From Thermodesulfobacteriaceae bacterium (GTDB lineage: Bacteria; Desulfobacterota; Dissulfuribacteria; Dissulfuribacterales; UBA3076), in the NCBI GenBank assembly GCA_012961845.1, contig DTYO01000089.1:1-19295 (forward strand): a DNA stretch of 19,295 nt. The letters run 5' to 3'. The notes below the pieces were generated by a model. That model was given only the letters and a program-made list of their open reading frames with translations, was not told where the DNA came from and searched no databases. This document shows, piece by piece, positions 1 to 6,523 of this stretch (positions are counted from its first letter, which is position 1; every line of letters starts with the position of its first letter). The position numbers and the translations under genes were made by a program.

Positions 1-508
1 AAATAATTTTCTCTTTTTCTGCAATCCCTTGCTCGGTAAAAACCTTGAGGATACGGTCCGCCTCTGCATCAAGATTAGAAAGCTTCCTTTCGTATTCGGC
101 GTACCTCCTTTCCGCCTCGGTCCGTCTTGCCTCCAGCTCTTCAAAACCTGCCTTTATCGACTCAGTCCTGCCTTTCAGGCCGTCCGAAATGGGCTTCCTC
201 AAAAATTTCACCAGAACCAAGGCCAGAATAGAGAAGCTGAGGCAGTGCCAGACAAACATCATCACCTGGCTGTGCGTAATTCCATGGTGAGCCCCCTCAC
301 CGTGCCCGCCTGCTTCACCAGCTCCGTGGCCCGCCGCATCGCCGTGTCCGCCATTAACGACCTCACCGGCGGCAACAGGAGCCTCACGGCCGGATGCTGC
401 ACCGTGGCCCGCCTCGGACGAAGCCCATGCCAGTCCGGAAACCGACAGCAGGAAAACCAATAAAAGAACTGCTACCAGCGGCCTGCTTCCGACTGAATCC
501 GATTTCAT
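1..508 (-). CDS. atpF: F-type ATP synthase F0 subunit b (partial, runs off left edge)
   Basis: The first 169 codons of a b subunit are visible; the 3' part lies outside the window. The b subunit forms the peripheral stalk that ties F1 to the membrane-embedded F0 sector. Reading from ATG at 508: residues 1-29 look like a cleavable signal peptide (hydrophobic core, AWA at 27-29). A Gly/Ala/His-rich segment follows (about 30-80, seven His), then one transmembrane helix (about 82-101). The family-typical KFLRKPISDGLKGR junction and a charged coiled-coil region with EELEARR and AERRYAEYERKL complete the visible part. The signal peptide before the membrane anchor is, from memory, seen in b subunits of some Desulfobacterota. 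The gene starts 9 bases after atpF' ends, so the two are co-transcribed; atpH and atpA would be expected further left. The His-rich stretch is unusual. Confidence 0.93.
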   Translation of the reverse strand, partial: MKSDSVGSRPLVAVLLLVFLLSVSGLAWASSEAGHGAASGREAPVAAGEVVNGGHGDAAGHGAGEAGGHGEGAHHGITHSQVMMFVWHCLSFSILALVLVKFLRKPISDGLKGRTESIKAGFEELEARRTEAERRYAEYERKLSNLDAEADRILKVFTEQGIAEKEKII

Positions 509-517
509 ACTCAACAT

Positions 518-943
518 TTACACAGCCCTCCCCAGAAGCTTTTGCGCTATTTCCACAGCAAACGACTCCGCCTTGGCATCCAGATCTTTCCTTGCCGTCT
601 CCACCTGGGCCGACAGGCCTGCCAAAAGCTCTTCCTTTCTGGCAGCAGCCTCCTTAGAGCTGGCCTCTGCAAGCTGACGCTCCTCCTCTCTCGCTTCGGC
701 AGCCAGCCGGTCACGCTCCTGCTGCCCAGCGGCCCTGGCCTCAGCCAGCTTATTGTTGTAATTCTCCACCAGTTGCTCAGCATTTCTGTGATATTTTTCG
801 ATATCACTCTCTACTGCCGACATCTTGGCTTCACGCTCTTCCAGCATCCGCCTCACCGGTTTGAACAACATCGAATTGAGAAGAACCATCAGGATTAAAA
901 CAGAGATAATCTCCACAAACAACGAGATATCTACATCTATCAT
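518..943 (-). CDS. atpF': F-type ATP synthase F0 subunit b' (second b-type stalk subunit)
   Basis: A 141-residue protein with an N-terminal membrane helix (about 7-25, IDVDISLFVEIISVLILMVLL), then NSMLFKPVRRMLEEREAK and a long charged coiled coil to the C-terminus. This is the layout of the b/b' stalk subunits of F-type ATPases. Known: bacteria with two b-type genes place the b' gene just before b, as here. I chose ATG at 943, giving MIDVDISLF, over an in-frame TTG at 964. The ATG sits at the usual spacing from a purine-rich GGGGGAAGGGGG stretch, and the helix then starts near the N-terminus as expected. Two promoter-like sequences precede it. The b/b' assignment rests on gene order and on the missing signal peptide. 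Confidence 0.9.
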   Translation of the reverse strand: MIDVDISLFVEIISVLILMVLLNSMLFKPVRRMLEEREAKMSAVESDIEKYHRNAEQLVENYNNKLAEARAAGQQERDRLAAEAREEERQLAEASSKEAAARKEELLAGLSAQVETARKDLDAKAESFAVEIAQKLLGRAV

Positions 944-982
944 AACTCTGCCCCCTTCCCCCAACAGGCTAATTATTCAGTA

Positions 983-991
983 ATTATAGCA
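983..991 (-). promoter_or_regulatory. Candidate extended -10 promoter of the atp operon (proximal)
   Basis: On the minus strand this reads TGCTATAAT, a perfect extended -10 element (TGn plus TATAAT) about 40 bases upstream of the atpF' start. No good -35 hexamer sits 16-18 bases upstream, which extended -10 promoters tolerate. The call rests on consensus match only. Confidence 0.5.
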
Positions 992-1034
992 TGTTAAAAT
1001 AAATGAAGCCCCATTCAGAAATTTCTAACTTCTG

Positions 1035-1063
1035 CTTTTACATTATTTGGGTCTCAATGTCAA
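1035..1063 (-). promoter_or_regulatory. Candidate sigma70 promoter of the atp operon (distal)
   Basis: On the minus strand, TTGACA (1063-1058) is followed after 17 bases by TAAAAG (1040-1035). The -35 matches the consensus perfectly, the spacing is ideal and the -10 matches 4 of 6. It lies in the 134-base gap between the queE stop and atpF', so the atp genes could be transcribed apart from queDE. Confidence 0.5.
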
Positions 1064-1077
1064 CGATTTTTGCCTTG

Positions 1078-1731
1078 CTACACGCCTCTTTGATCACCCC
1101 ACAGAACTTTGTGCAGCTGCATCTGAAACCGCACAGGCAGCCTGTCTTCAATGATCCAGCCTGCCAGTGCACGCGGAGACAGCAGATCAGCGGCCGCAGA
1201 GAAAAGAACCTGCACATTGTCCGGAACATCCAGATTATTCAACTCTTTTTTTGACCATTCATAATCCTTACGATTGGTTATAACGAACTTCAGCTGGTCG
1301 CCCCTGCCAAGCAGCCTGATATTCTCTCGACACCACAGCCTCTCCATGCCACTTCCCGGGGTTTTCCTGTCCAAGACCTTTATCACCCTTTTTGGGAGGC
1401 CGTCAATCGGCAGCGAACCGTTTGTTTCCAGAAGAACAACAGCGCCCTGTTCAATCAGCCGGCTGGCAAGATGCATCGTCCCCTGCTGAATCAGCGGCTC
1501 CCCTCCGGTTACCTGGACGAGAGGAACCCTGCTTGAACGCCATGCCTCAATAATACCGTCAATGCTCAGTTTCTTTCCGCTGTCATACGCATATACGGTA
1601 TCACAATAAAGGCACCTGAGGTTGCACCCCGTCAGGCGCACAAAGAAACACGGCCATCCCGACCAGTCTCCTTCGCCCTGCAGGCTGACAAATATCTCAT
1701 TGACCAGAAGCTCTGAAGAACAGGATTCCAC
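1078..1731 (-). CDS. queE: 7-carboxy-7-deazaguanine synthase (radical SAM)
   Basis: 217 residues. QueE converts 6-carboxy-5,6,7,8-tetrahydropterin to 7-carboxy-7-deazaguanine, using SAM and a [4Fe-4S] cluster, on the way to preQ0 and queuosine. The cluster motif CNLRCLYC is at 36-43 (Cys36, Cys40, Cys43), with the CX3CX2C spacing of radical SAM enzymes. The QueE signature VSLQGEG (15-21), preceding F-VRLTGCN, binds the substrate. The GGEP motif that contacts SAM is near residue 77. Length fits the family. It starts 4 bases after queD ends, so the two form an operon and act in consecutive steps. No queC or queF is in the window. Confidence 0.95.
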   Translation of the reverse strand: MESCSSELLVNEIFVSLQGEGDWSGWPCFFVRLTGCNLRCLYCDTVYAYDSGKKLSIDGIIEAWRSSRVPLVQVTGGEPLIQQGTMHLASRLIEQGAVVLLETNGSLPIDGLPKRVIKVLDRKTPGSGMERLWCRENIRLLGRGDQLKFVITNRKDYEWSKKELNNLDVPDNVQVLFSAAADLLSPRALAGWIIEDRLPVRFQMQLHKVLWGDQRGV

Positions 1732-1735
1732 GACT

Positions 1736-2116
1736 TTATACGTTTTTCCAGTATGTCACTCCGGTCTTCGGGGTCTCGCAGACAGTAACCTGTGCTGGCT
1801 CCACCCCACTGTATCGATCAAGCTGACTGTCCAGACGGTCAAAAATATACTGGGCAAGCCTTTCAGACGAGGGATTTATTTCCTGAAAACCGGGATGTTC
1901 ATTGAGATTGGTATGGTCCAGTTCATCCATTATGGAATAGACGATTTTTTTTAAATCCCTGAAATCTATGCCCACATCGATCTCATTGAGTGCTTCGGTC
2001 CTCACCACCACCTCAACATCCCAGTTATGGCCGTGAAGATTCTCACAGTCACCTGGATAATTGCGGAGAAAATGGGCTGCTGAAAAATGAGTCTTGATAA
2101 AAACGTCAAACATCAT
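1736..2116 (-). CDS. queD: 6-carboxy-5,6,7,8-tetrahydropterin synthase
   Basis: 126 residues, T-fold PTPS/QueD family. QueD converts 7,8-dihydroneopterin triphosphate to 6-carboxytetrahydropterin, the substrate of QueE encoded next. Zinc ligands are visible: HFSAAH (His15) and LHGHNW (His28, His30). The catalytic Cys24 (CENLHGH) and the Asp-His pair in MDELDHTNL (Asp67, His68) are present, as is Glu114 in CETP, which anchors the pterin ring. There are two adjacent ATGs (2116 and 2113). AAGG lies 4 bases before the first and 7 before the second, so the second start is slightly better placed. The 153-base gap upstream, holding a promoter-like sequence, suggests queDE is its own unit. Confidence 0.95.
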   Translation of the reverse strand: MMFDVFIKTHFSAAHFLRNYPGDCENLHGHNWDVEVVVRTEALNEIDVGIDFRDLKKIVYSIMDELDHTNLNEHPGFQEINPSSERLAQYIFDRLDSQLDRYSGVEPAQVTVCETPKTGVTYWKNV

Positions 2117-2152
2117 ACCACCTTATGTCTTTGTTTATTTCCGGTGCCTGTT

Positions 2153-2181
2153 AAAAAATGAGGATTTTCATTCGAGATCCT
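2153..2181 (-). terminator. Weak terminator-like hairpin in the yggS-queD gap
   Basis: On the minus strand, AGGAT (2181-2177) pairs with ATCCT (2165-2161) around an 11-base loop, followed two bases later by six T's (2158-2153). The stem is only 5 bp. It could end yggS transcription, or act as an attenuator in the queD leader, since a promoter-like sequence lies upstream of it. Confidence 0.3.
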
Positions 2182-2205
2182 GATGCCAGAAAAATCTTAT
2201 CCTGG

Positions 2206-2234
2206 TATCCATTTGATATTTCGAGCATTGTCAA
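2206..2234 (-). promoter_or_regulatory. Candidate promoter for queDE
   Basis: TTGACA (2234-2229, minus strand) is a perfect -35 hexamer. The -10 at 17-base spacing (TGGATA, 2211-2206) is poor. The position, in the gap ahead of queD, is sensible. Confidence 0.3.
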
Positions 2235-2269
2235 ATTCCACAACACTGAAATCGGCAAAAAGATCATTT

Positions 2270-2989
2270 TTAGGACAGGCTACTTGCTAAATTTTTTTCA
2301 GGTCTATTTCCAAACAGTGCAGTGCCTATGCGCACTACTGTAGCACCTTCTTCTATCGCTATTTCAAAATCGGCAGACATCCCCATGGAAAGTTCTTCCA
2401 GCCGCAGTTGACCAGAAAAGATATCGTTCATCTCGTCTTTCAGTTGTCGGAGGATGCGGAACCAGGGCCGGGAGGCCTCGGGTTCAGAATCCCACGGAGG
2501 CATGGTCATCAAGCCGCACACCTCAACCGCCTGGAGCGCGGCCACCTCCTGGAGAAAACTCCTCAGCTGTTCAGGAGGAATACCTGATTTACTCGCCTCT
2601 TCTGCCACATTCACTTCCACAAAGACAGGCATTTTTTTTCCTGCCGCCTGGGCGTGCCTGTCAATGGCAGCCGCAAGCCGCAGACTGTCCAGACTTTCTA
2701 TGCAGTCAAACAGGCGGATCGCTGTTCGAGCCTTGTTTCTCTGAAGATGCCCTATGAAATGCCACACCGTGCCGGCCTTCAGGTCCCCCAGGCTCTCAAT
2801 CTTTTTCCTGGCCTCCTGAACGTAATTTTCACCAAACAGCATCTGCCCCGAACTTATGGCCTGCCTTATACGATCTACAGACACAGTCTTGCTTGCAGCC
2901 AGCAGTTTTATATTATTTTCGCTGCGTCCGCTTCTCGCAGCCGCTTCAGCAATACGCTGCCGGACATCCTGGAGCCTCTCGGAAATCAT
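2270..2989 (-). CDS. yggS: YggS/PLPBP-family pyridoxal 5'-phosphate homeostasis protein
   Basis: 239 residues, the full length of this TIM-barrel family. It is a PLP-binding protein without known catalysis that buffers PLP levels in the cytosol. The PLP lysine is Lys34 in LLAASKTV. Other family signatures are FGENYVQEA (52-60), VWHFIGHLQRNK (75-86), GLMTMPP, and near the C-terminus LSMGMSADFEIAIEEGATVVRIGTALFG, whose Ser/Gly residues hold the phosphate. Its ATG overlaps the maf stop codon (ATGA), indicating translational coupling at the end of the kinase-tatD-maf-yggS operon. Confidence 0.95.
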   Translation of the reverse strand: MISERLQDVRQRIAEAAARSGRSENNIKLLAASKTVSVDRIRQAISSGQMLFGENYVQEARKKIESLGDLKAGTVWHFIGHLQRNKARTAIRLFDCIESLDSLRLAAAIDRHAQAAGKKMPVFVEVNVAEEASKSGIPPEQLRSFLQEVAALQAVEVCGLMTMPPWDSEPEASRPWFRILRQLKDEMNDIFSGQLRLEELSMGMSADFEIAIEEGATVVRIGTALFGNRPEKNLASSLS

Positions 2990-3624
2990 GACGGGGCCGC
3001 CCCCCTTCCAGCGACCTCAAGCACATTCAGATCCTTCAAAGTACTGACCAACTCACACATGGGCAGCCCCACAACATTGGTATATGAACCCTGAATACGC
3101 TTCACCATGAAAGCCCCCATCCCCTGGACAGCGTAACTCCCCGCCTTGTCCAGCGGTTCTCCTGAATCCACATAGGCCCTTAGCACATCTTCATCCTGCG
3201 GCGCCAGCCAGACCGTGGTGCTCACCGAAAACTGAACCGTCCTGAGGCCACCCGGCATAATCAGACAACAGGCTGTAATGACCTCATGAGACCTGCCTGC
3301 AAGTGAGGAAAGCATTTCCAGCGCATGTTTCCTGTCCCTGGGTTTACCCATAATTGTCCCCTCCATGACAACTATGGTGTCAGCTCCCAGGACTACGCCG
3401 TCCGAGAAAGCATCTGCCACTTCTGCCGCCTTGAGGCGGGAATTCTGAAGGGCGAATTCCATGGGGACATCTCGGGATCCGGGCTCAGGTTCAGCAAGAG
3501 GGCAGGGAAACACCTGGAATTCAAGACCCAGGCAGGCCAGCAGTTCCCGTCTCCGGGGAGAGCCGGAAGCCAGTATCAGAGTCGCGGCAGTCCGAAAAGG
3601 AGTCTGGCGTTGTTGCTTGTACAT
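2986..3624 (-). CDS. maf: Maf-family nucleotide pyrophosphatase
   Basis: 212 residues. Maf proteins hydrolyse (d)NTPs, including modified ones, to the monophosphate and pyrophosphate. The opening motif LILASGSPRRRELL (17-30), GADTIVV (80-86, with the metal-site Asp82), GKPRDRKHALEML, and EPLDKAGSYAVQG followed by I-GSYTNVVGLP are all present. The ATG at 3624 has a GAGG ribosome binding site 7 bases upstream and lies 49 bases inside the end of tatD. There is no later ATG, GTG or TTG before the ASGSPRR motif, so the overlap looks real. The sequence does not settle whether it prefers dTTP/UTP or modified nucleotides. Confidence 0.94.
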   Translation of the reverse strand: MYKQQRQTPFRTAATLILASGSPRRRELLACLGLEFQVFPCPLAEPEPGSRDVPMEFALQNSRLKAAEVADAFSDGVVLGADTIVVMEGTIMGKPRDRKHALEMLSSLAGRSHEVITACCLIMPGGLRTVQFSVSTTVWLAPQDEDVLRAYVDSGEPLDKAGSYAVQGMGAFMVKRIQGSYTNVVGLPMCELVSTLKDLNVLEVAGRGAAPS

Positions 3625-4358
3625 TGTGCGACCTCGGAAAAGGGAATCCCTTTTATAGTTGCTATCTCCTTGGCGACATATACCACCCTTGAAGGCTCAT
3701 TCGGCTTCCCGCGGAAAGGCACTGGGGACAGGAAGGGTGAATCGGTCTCTATCAGTATTCTGTCAAGAGGTAAATACCGGACTACCTCTCTCAGCTCTTT
3801 GGCCCCGGGAAAGGTCACTATGCCTGTCACAGATATGTAGAGTCCAAGGGAAATAACCCGTCCGGCAACCTCCCTGTCTCCTGAAAAACAGTGAACAACT
3901 CCTGCTATGGGCTGCCCGGCAACCGTATCGGCAAGCACTTCCAGCATTTCGTCGTGTGCATCTCTGTCGTGAATAATGATTGGAAGCCCGGCTTCCGACG
4001 CCAGGGCGAGCTGACGCCTGAACACCCGCTTTTGGAGCTTCGCAGGGGAGTATTCCTTGGCGAAATCCAGACCGATTTCACCCCATGCGACAACTTTCGG
4101 GTCTCGAGACAGCCTGAGCAATTCTCTGTAATGTTCCTCTGTAACCGATTTCGCATCGTGCGGATGAATTCCCACAGATGCGTAAACCCGGGGGAAACGG
4201 CCTGCCAGCCGGACAGCTTCTCTGGAGCTGTGGACATTTATGCCTATGGAAATAATCTGCCTCACCCCTTCCCTGTCCGCACGCCTCACTGCGCCGTCCG
4301 GATCTTCAGACAACGGAGACATGTCCAAATGCACGTGGGTATCTATCAGACCGATCAT
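3576..4358 (-). CDS. tatD: TatD-family metal-dependent hydrolase (DNase/phosphoesterase fold)
   Basis: 260 residues, the normal family length. TatD proteins are TIM-barrel amidohydrolase-superfamily enzymes, several with 3'-5' exonuclease activity. Metal ligands are in place: IDTHVHLD (His8, His10), WGEIGLDF (Glu94), IIIHDRDAHDE (His130), VVHCFSGD (His156) and ILIETDSPFLSP (Asp206). The terminal SNNARLLFGL matches the family ending. It starts 27 bases after the histidine kinase stop and overlaps maf. Whether it should be called tatD, ycfH or another paralogue cannot be told from sequence alone. Confidence 0.93.
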   Translation of the reverse strand: MIGLIDTHVHLDMSPLSEDPDGAVRRADREGVRQIISIGINVHSSREAVRLAGRFPRVYASVGIHPHDAKSVTEEHYRELLRLSRDPKVVAWGEIGLDFAKEYSPAKLQKRVFRRQLALASEAGLPIIIHDRDAHDEMLEVLADTVAGQPIAGVVHCFSGDREVAGRVISLGLYISVTGIVTFPGAKELREVVRYLPLDRILIETDSPFLSPVPFRGKPNEPSRVVYVAKEIATIKGIPFSEVAQCTSNNARLLFGLPRL

Positions 4359-4385
4359 TTCTTAGATGCTGAGGTACGGCAGGAT

Positions 4386-5828
4386 CTATGCATCAGAGAC
4401 GCCTTCCGCATCCCGGCCGCCTTCTTCATCTCCGCCGTGGGGCAATACGATATTCACAGTAGTGCCGCCAAACCTGTTTCTGATCAAGGTCAACAGACCT
4501 TTGTGCATTTCCACTGCCCTCTTTGCCATACTGAGCCCAAGGCCCATACCGTGGACCTTAGTGGTAAAAAACGGCTCGTCGGCCTTGCTCAGGTGCCCCC
4601 TGGCCATTCCCAGACCTGTATCCATGACACGAATCTCCAGAGCTCTCTCCGTATCCACAGCAGATACGATCAGTAGCCCGCCTTCAGGCATGGCTTCAAC
4701 GGCATTCTTCAATATGTTCATAAGGGCCTGCTGAAAATAGATACGATCGAGCTGCAGGACTGGAGCCGGATCAGGCAGATAATCACGCCATGCTATATTG
4801 TGTCTTTCAAGTTCCAGCTGGAAAAGTGCCCTGGAAGCATCCAGAAGCTCGCCCACGTCAACCGGCTCAAGACTCATAGTTGACGGAACATGGGCAAAAT
4901 CAAAGACCTCGTCCAGGATAGTTTCGATCCGCTCACTGTGCTTGATGATGGTCTGTGCATGGCTCTTGATTCCGCGATTCTCGACCTTTTTTGCAATTAT
5001 CTTTGCTACTCCGCCTATCACCGAAAGAGGATTTCTCATCTCGTGAATGAGCTGATCGGCCATTCTCCCCAGGGCTGCGAACCTCTCCACTGCCACCAGA
5101 TGATTCTTATCACGTTCAACTTTTTCATTAAGACAACGCAGCTCATGAATCCTCTCTTCCAGTACTTCACACATCCTGGTCTTGCCGATAGCCACAGAAG
5201 CCAGTCCGGCAAAAAGATGCAGGGCATTAACATCCTCCTGAGATATGGCAAGACCGTTGAAGTAATTGTCGGCCAGAATAACTCCGTAGGGTTGGCCTGA
5301 AGACAACAGTGGGGCAACAGCAAAACATTTCGCACCGAGAACATCGCCCAGTCCGTCAGCTCCGTCTACAAGCAGGGCCCTGTTTTCAGTAACGGCCCTG
5401 ACAAGTGGATGTCCTATGTCTGACAGAGGAATGCATACCCTCCTTACCAGCTTGTTGATTGGGTGGGCGTCATCGGCGAACACATCCTTGACTCCGTCCA
5501 AGATTTCAAACAGTGAAAGATGCCTCTCAGCAATTTCGCCCCAGATTCTGCCGGCGTCCTCGTGGCTTGCCGGACCTATGGCAAGCTGCCCCTGCATGCA
5601 TTTCCTGCATTCATCCATTGTGATCAGAAATGCCCGGTTGAATCCGAGCCCTTCACCGGCTGTAACCCCCACCAGAACCGCCTTCAGGATGTCGTCCAGG
5701 TCCACGGCCTGAAGAAATGCTGAATTCAGTTTAAATGCAAGATCCAGCAGCAGCCTGATACTTCCGGAGTTTTTGCCGAACCTGCTGCACTGGATCAGAC
5801 TTTCTGTAGTTTCACAAAATGATGACAT
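4386..5828 (-). CDS. Cytoplasmic GAF-domain sensor histidine kinase
   Basis: 480 residues with no membrane segment. Residues about 25-215 look like a GAF sensor domain (LLLDLAFKLNSAFLQAVDLDDILKAV start; GVILADNYFNGLAISQEDVNAL end). A short coiled coil (about 220-245) leads into the H-box FAALGRMADQLIHEMRNPLS, with phospho-acceptor His262. The ATP-binding domain has the N-box NILKNAVEAM (371-380), G1 DTGLGM (403-408), F-box DEPFFTTK (417-424) and G2 GMGLGLSMAKR (427-437). The layout resembles NtrB/ZraS-like kinases that drive sigma54 activators, but no response regulator gene is in the window. A CRKC motif (74-77) sits inside the GAF domain. It is the first gene of the unit leading to tatD. 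The ligand is unknown. Confidence 0.92.
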   Translation of the reverse strand: MSSFCETTESLIQCSRFGKNSGSIRLLLDLAFKLNSAFLQAVDLDDILKAVLVGVTAGEGLGFNRAFLITMDECRKCMQGQLAIGPASHEDAGRIWGEIAERHLSLFEILDGVKDVFADDAHPINKLVRRVCIPLSDIGHPLVRAVTENRALLVDGADGLGDVLGAKCFAVAPLLSSGQPYGVILADNYFNGLAISQEDVNALHLFAGLASVAIGKTRMCEVLEERIHELRCLNEKVERDKNHLVAVERFAALGRMADQLIHEMRNPLSVIGGVAKIIAKKVENRGIKSHAQTIIKHSERIETILDEVFDFAHVPSTMSLEPVDVGELLDASRALFQLELERHNIAWRDYLPDPAPVLQLDRIYFQQALMNILKNAVEAMPEGGLLIVSAVDTERALEIRVMDTGLGMARGHLSKADEPFFTTKVHGMGLGLSMAKRAVEMHKGLLTLIRNRFGGTTVNIVLPHGGDEEGGRDAEGVSDA

Positions 5829-5891
5829 GACCTATAAATTGACACTCAAAGATGTCTGGATTCTGAAGTTAATTAACTGGTCCTCCGATTT

Positions 5892-5919
5892 ATTATAATA
5901 CATTCCCTTCATATGTGCA
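5892..5919 (-). promoter_or_regulatory. Candidate promoter for the kinase-tatD-maf-yggS operon
   Basis: On the minus strand, TGCACA (5919-5914) is followed after 16 bases by a perfect TATAAT (5897-5892), about 64 bases upstream of the kinase ATG. The -35 matches 4 of 6. Confidence 0.5.
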
Positions 5920-6142
5920 TTTATTGTGATCCCCTGCATATACAGGGTGTTATGTCGAAAAGTCGTAAAAAACCTTCAGGGCACCTCCAAAAAATTGTTC
6001 TGTTGCCCCATAACAGCGTTGCAGTCAAAAAATAAAGATAATCCTTGAAATATCACTAAAATGCCTGCGGTTATTTTTCTCATGCACCCTGTTCCGGAAC
6101 AAAAACCCTGATTCTTAGGGGCCCCCTTTATATGATGAAATC

Positions 6143-6170
6143 TTGACACAAGAATTGTACCTGTTATTAG
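6143..6170 (+). promoter_or_regulatory. Candidate sigma70 promoter of the small secreted protein
   Basis: A perfect TTGACA (6143-6148) is followed after 16 bases by TATTAG (6165-6170, 4 of 6). It lies about 57 bases upstream of the start codon and just downstream of the GGGGCCCC palindrome. Confidence 0.55.
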
Positions 6171-6227
6171 TAGAAAATTATACAAATAGACTGCCAAGGT
6201 CATTAAACTAAAGGAGGAGTATTTAAA

Positions 6228-6440
6228 ATGAAGAAAAAGATTTTGTCTACATGCCTGGCCCTGTTTTTTTCCATGAGTGTGGCAGGAGTCAGCATGGCCG
6301 GCACCAAATGCAAGGGTACAGTAGTTAAAATAGACGGCAACAACCTGATAATCGACTGCGGGAAAAAGGCATGCAAGTTCAAGGAAGGTGACGCAGTCAA
6401 GGTCAAAAAGACCAAGGCCAAAGCAGTAGAAGGCTGCTAA
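6228..6440 (+). CDS. Small secreted Cys/Lys-rich protein, function unknown
   Basis: 70 residues. The N-terminus is a classic signal peptide (MKKK, hydrophobic 5-22, cleavage probably after SMA at 22-24). The mature protein of about 46 residues has four cysteines (28, 44, 49, 70) and many lysines. The pattern KCKGTVVKIDGNNLIIDC then FKEGDAVKVKK looks like a tiny beta-barrel of the SH3/KOW or OB type; that fold is inference. The protein ends on Cys70 (VEGC). The start is certain: AAGGAGGAG lies 8 bases before the ATG. A promoter and a perfect terminator flank it, so it is monocistronic and probably well expressed. From memory and unchecked, it resembles short proteins annotated as ExtJ (selenite/tellurite reduction operon), but no ext genes are nearby. 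Confidence 0.85.
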   Translation: MKKKILSTCLALFFSMSVAGVSMAGTKCKGTVVKIDGNNLIIDCGKKACKFKEGDAVKVKKTKAKAVEGC

Positions 6441-6464
6441 GCATTTCACTATACCAATTGTTGG

Positions 6465-6489
6465 AGGGACAGCATGCTGTCCCTTTTTT
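6465..6489 (+). terminator. Intrinsic terminator after the small secreted protein
   Basis: A perfect inverted repeat AGGGACAG / CTGTCCCT (6465-6472 and 6477-6484) with loop CATG is followed by a run of six T's (6484-6489). It lies 25 bases after the stop codon and also separates this gene from the convergent helicase remnant. Confidence 0.93.
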
Positions 6490-6523
6490 AATGGGCCCAT
6501 CTTCGGCAGGTAAACACATCATA

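Larger units (their letters stand above)
5829..6227. other. Divergent intergenic region, 399 bases
   Basis: No gene is recognised here. It holds a promoter-like sequence for the minus-strand kinase operon (5892-5919) and one for the plus-strand small secreted protein (6143-6170). There are also three palindromes that could be operators: CCCTG/CAGGG around CATATA (5932-5947), GTTCCGGAAC (6091-6100) and GGGGCCCC (6118-6125). A long minus-strand open frame across 5976-6500 covers both the region and the opposite gene and is not credible as protein. Confidence 0.6.

Noticed and set aside
2117..2269. preQ1 riboswitch before queD
   Set aside because: The short aptamer pattern ending in an A-rich strand next to the binding site is not present. 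Only a weak hairpin with a T run is seen.
5979..6007. GGGCA...TGCCC pair as the inverted ends of a small insertion element
   Set aside because: The arms are only 5 bases, there is no matching second end or target duplication, and chance is a sufficient explanation.
5976..6500. Long minus-strand open frame (174 codons) opposite the small secreted protein
   Set aside because: It runs antisense through a gene with a clear start, signal peptide and terminator, has no ribosome binding site and resembles no family.
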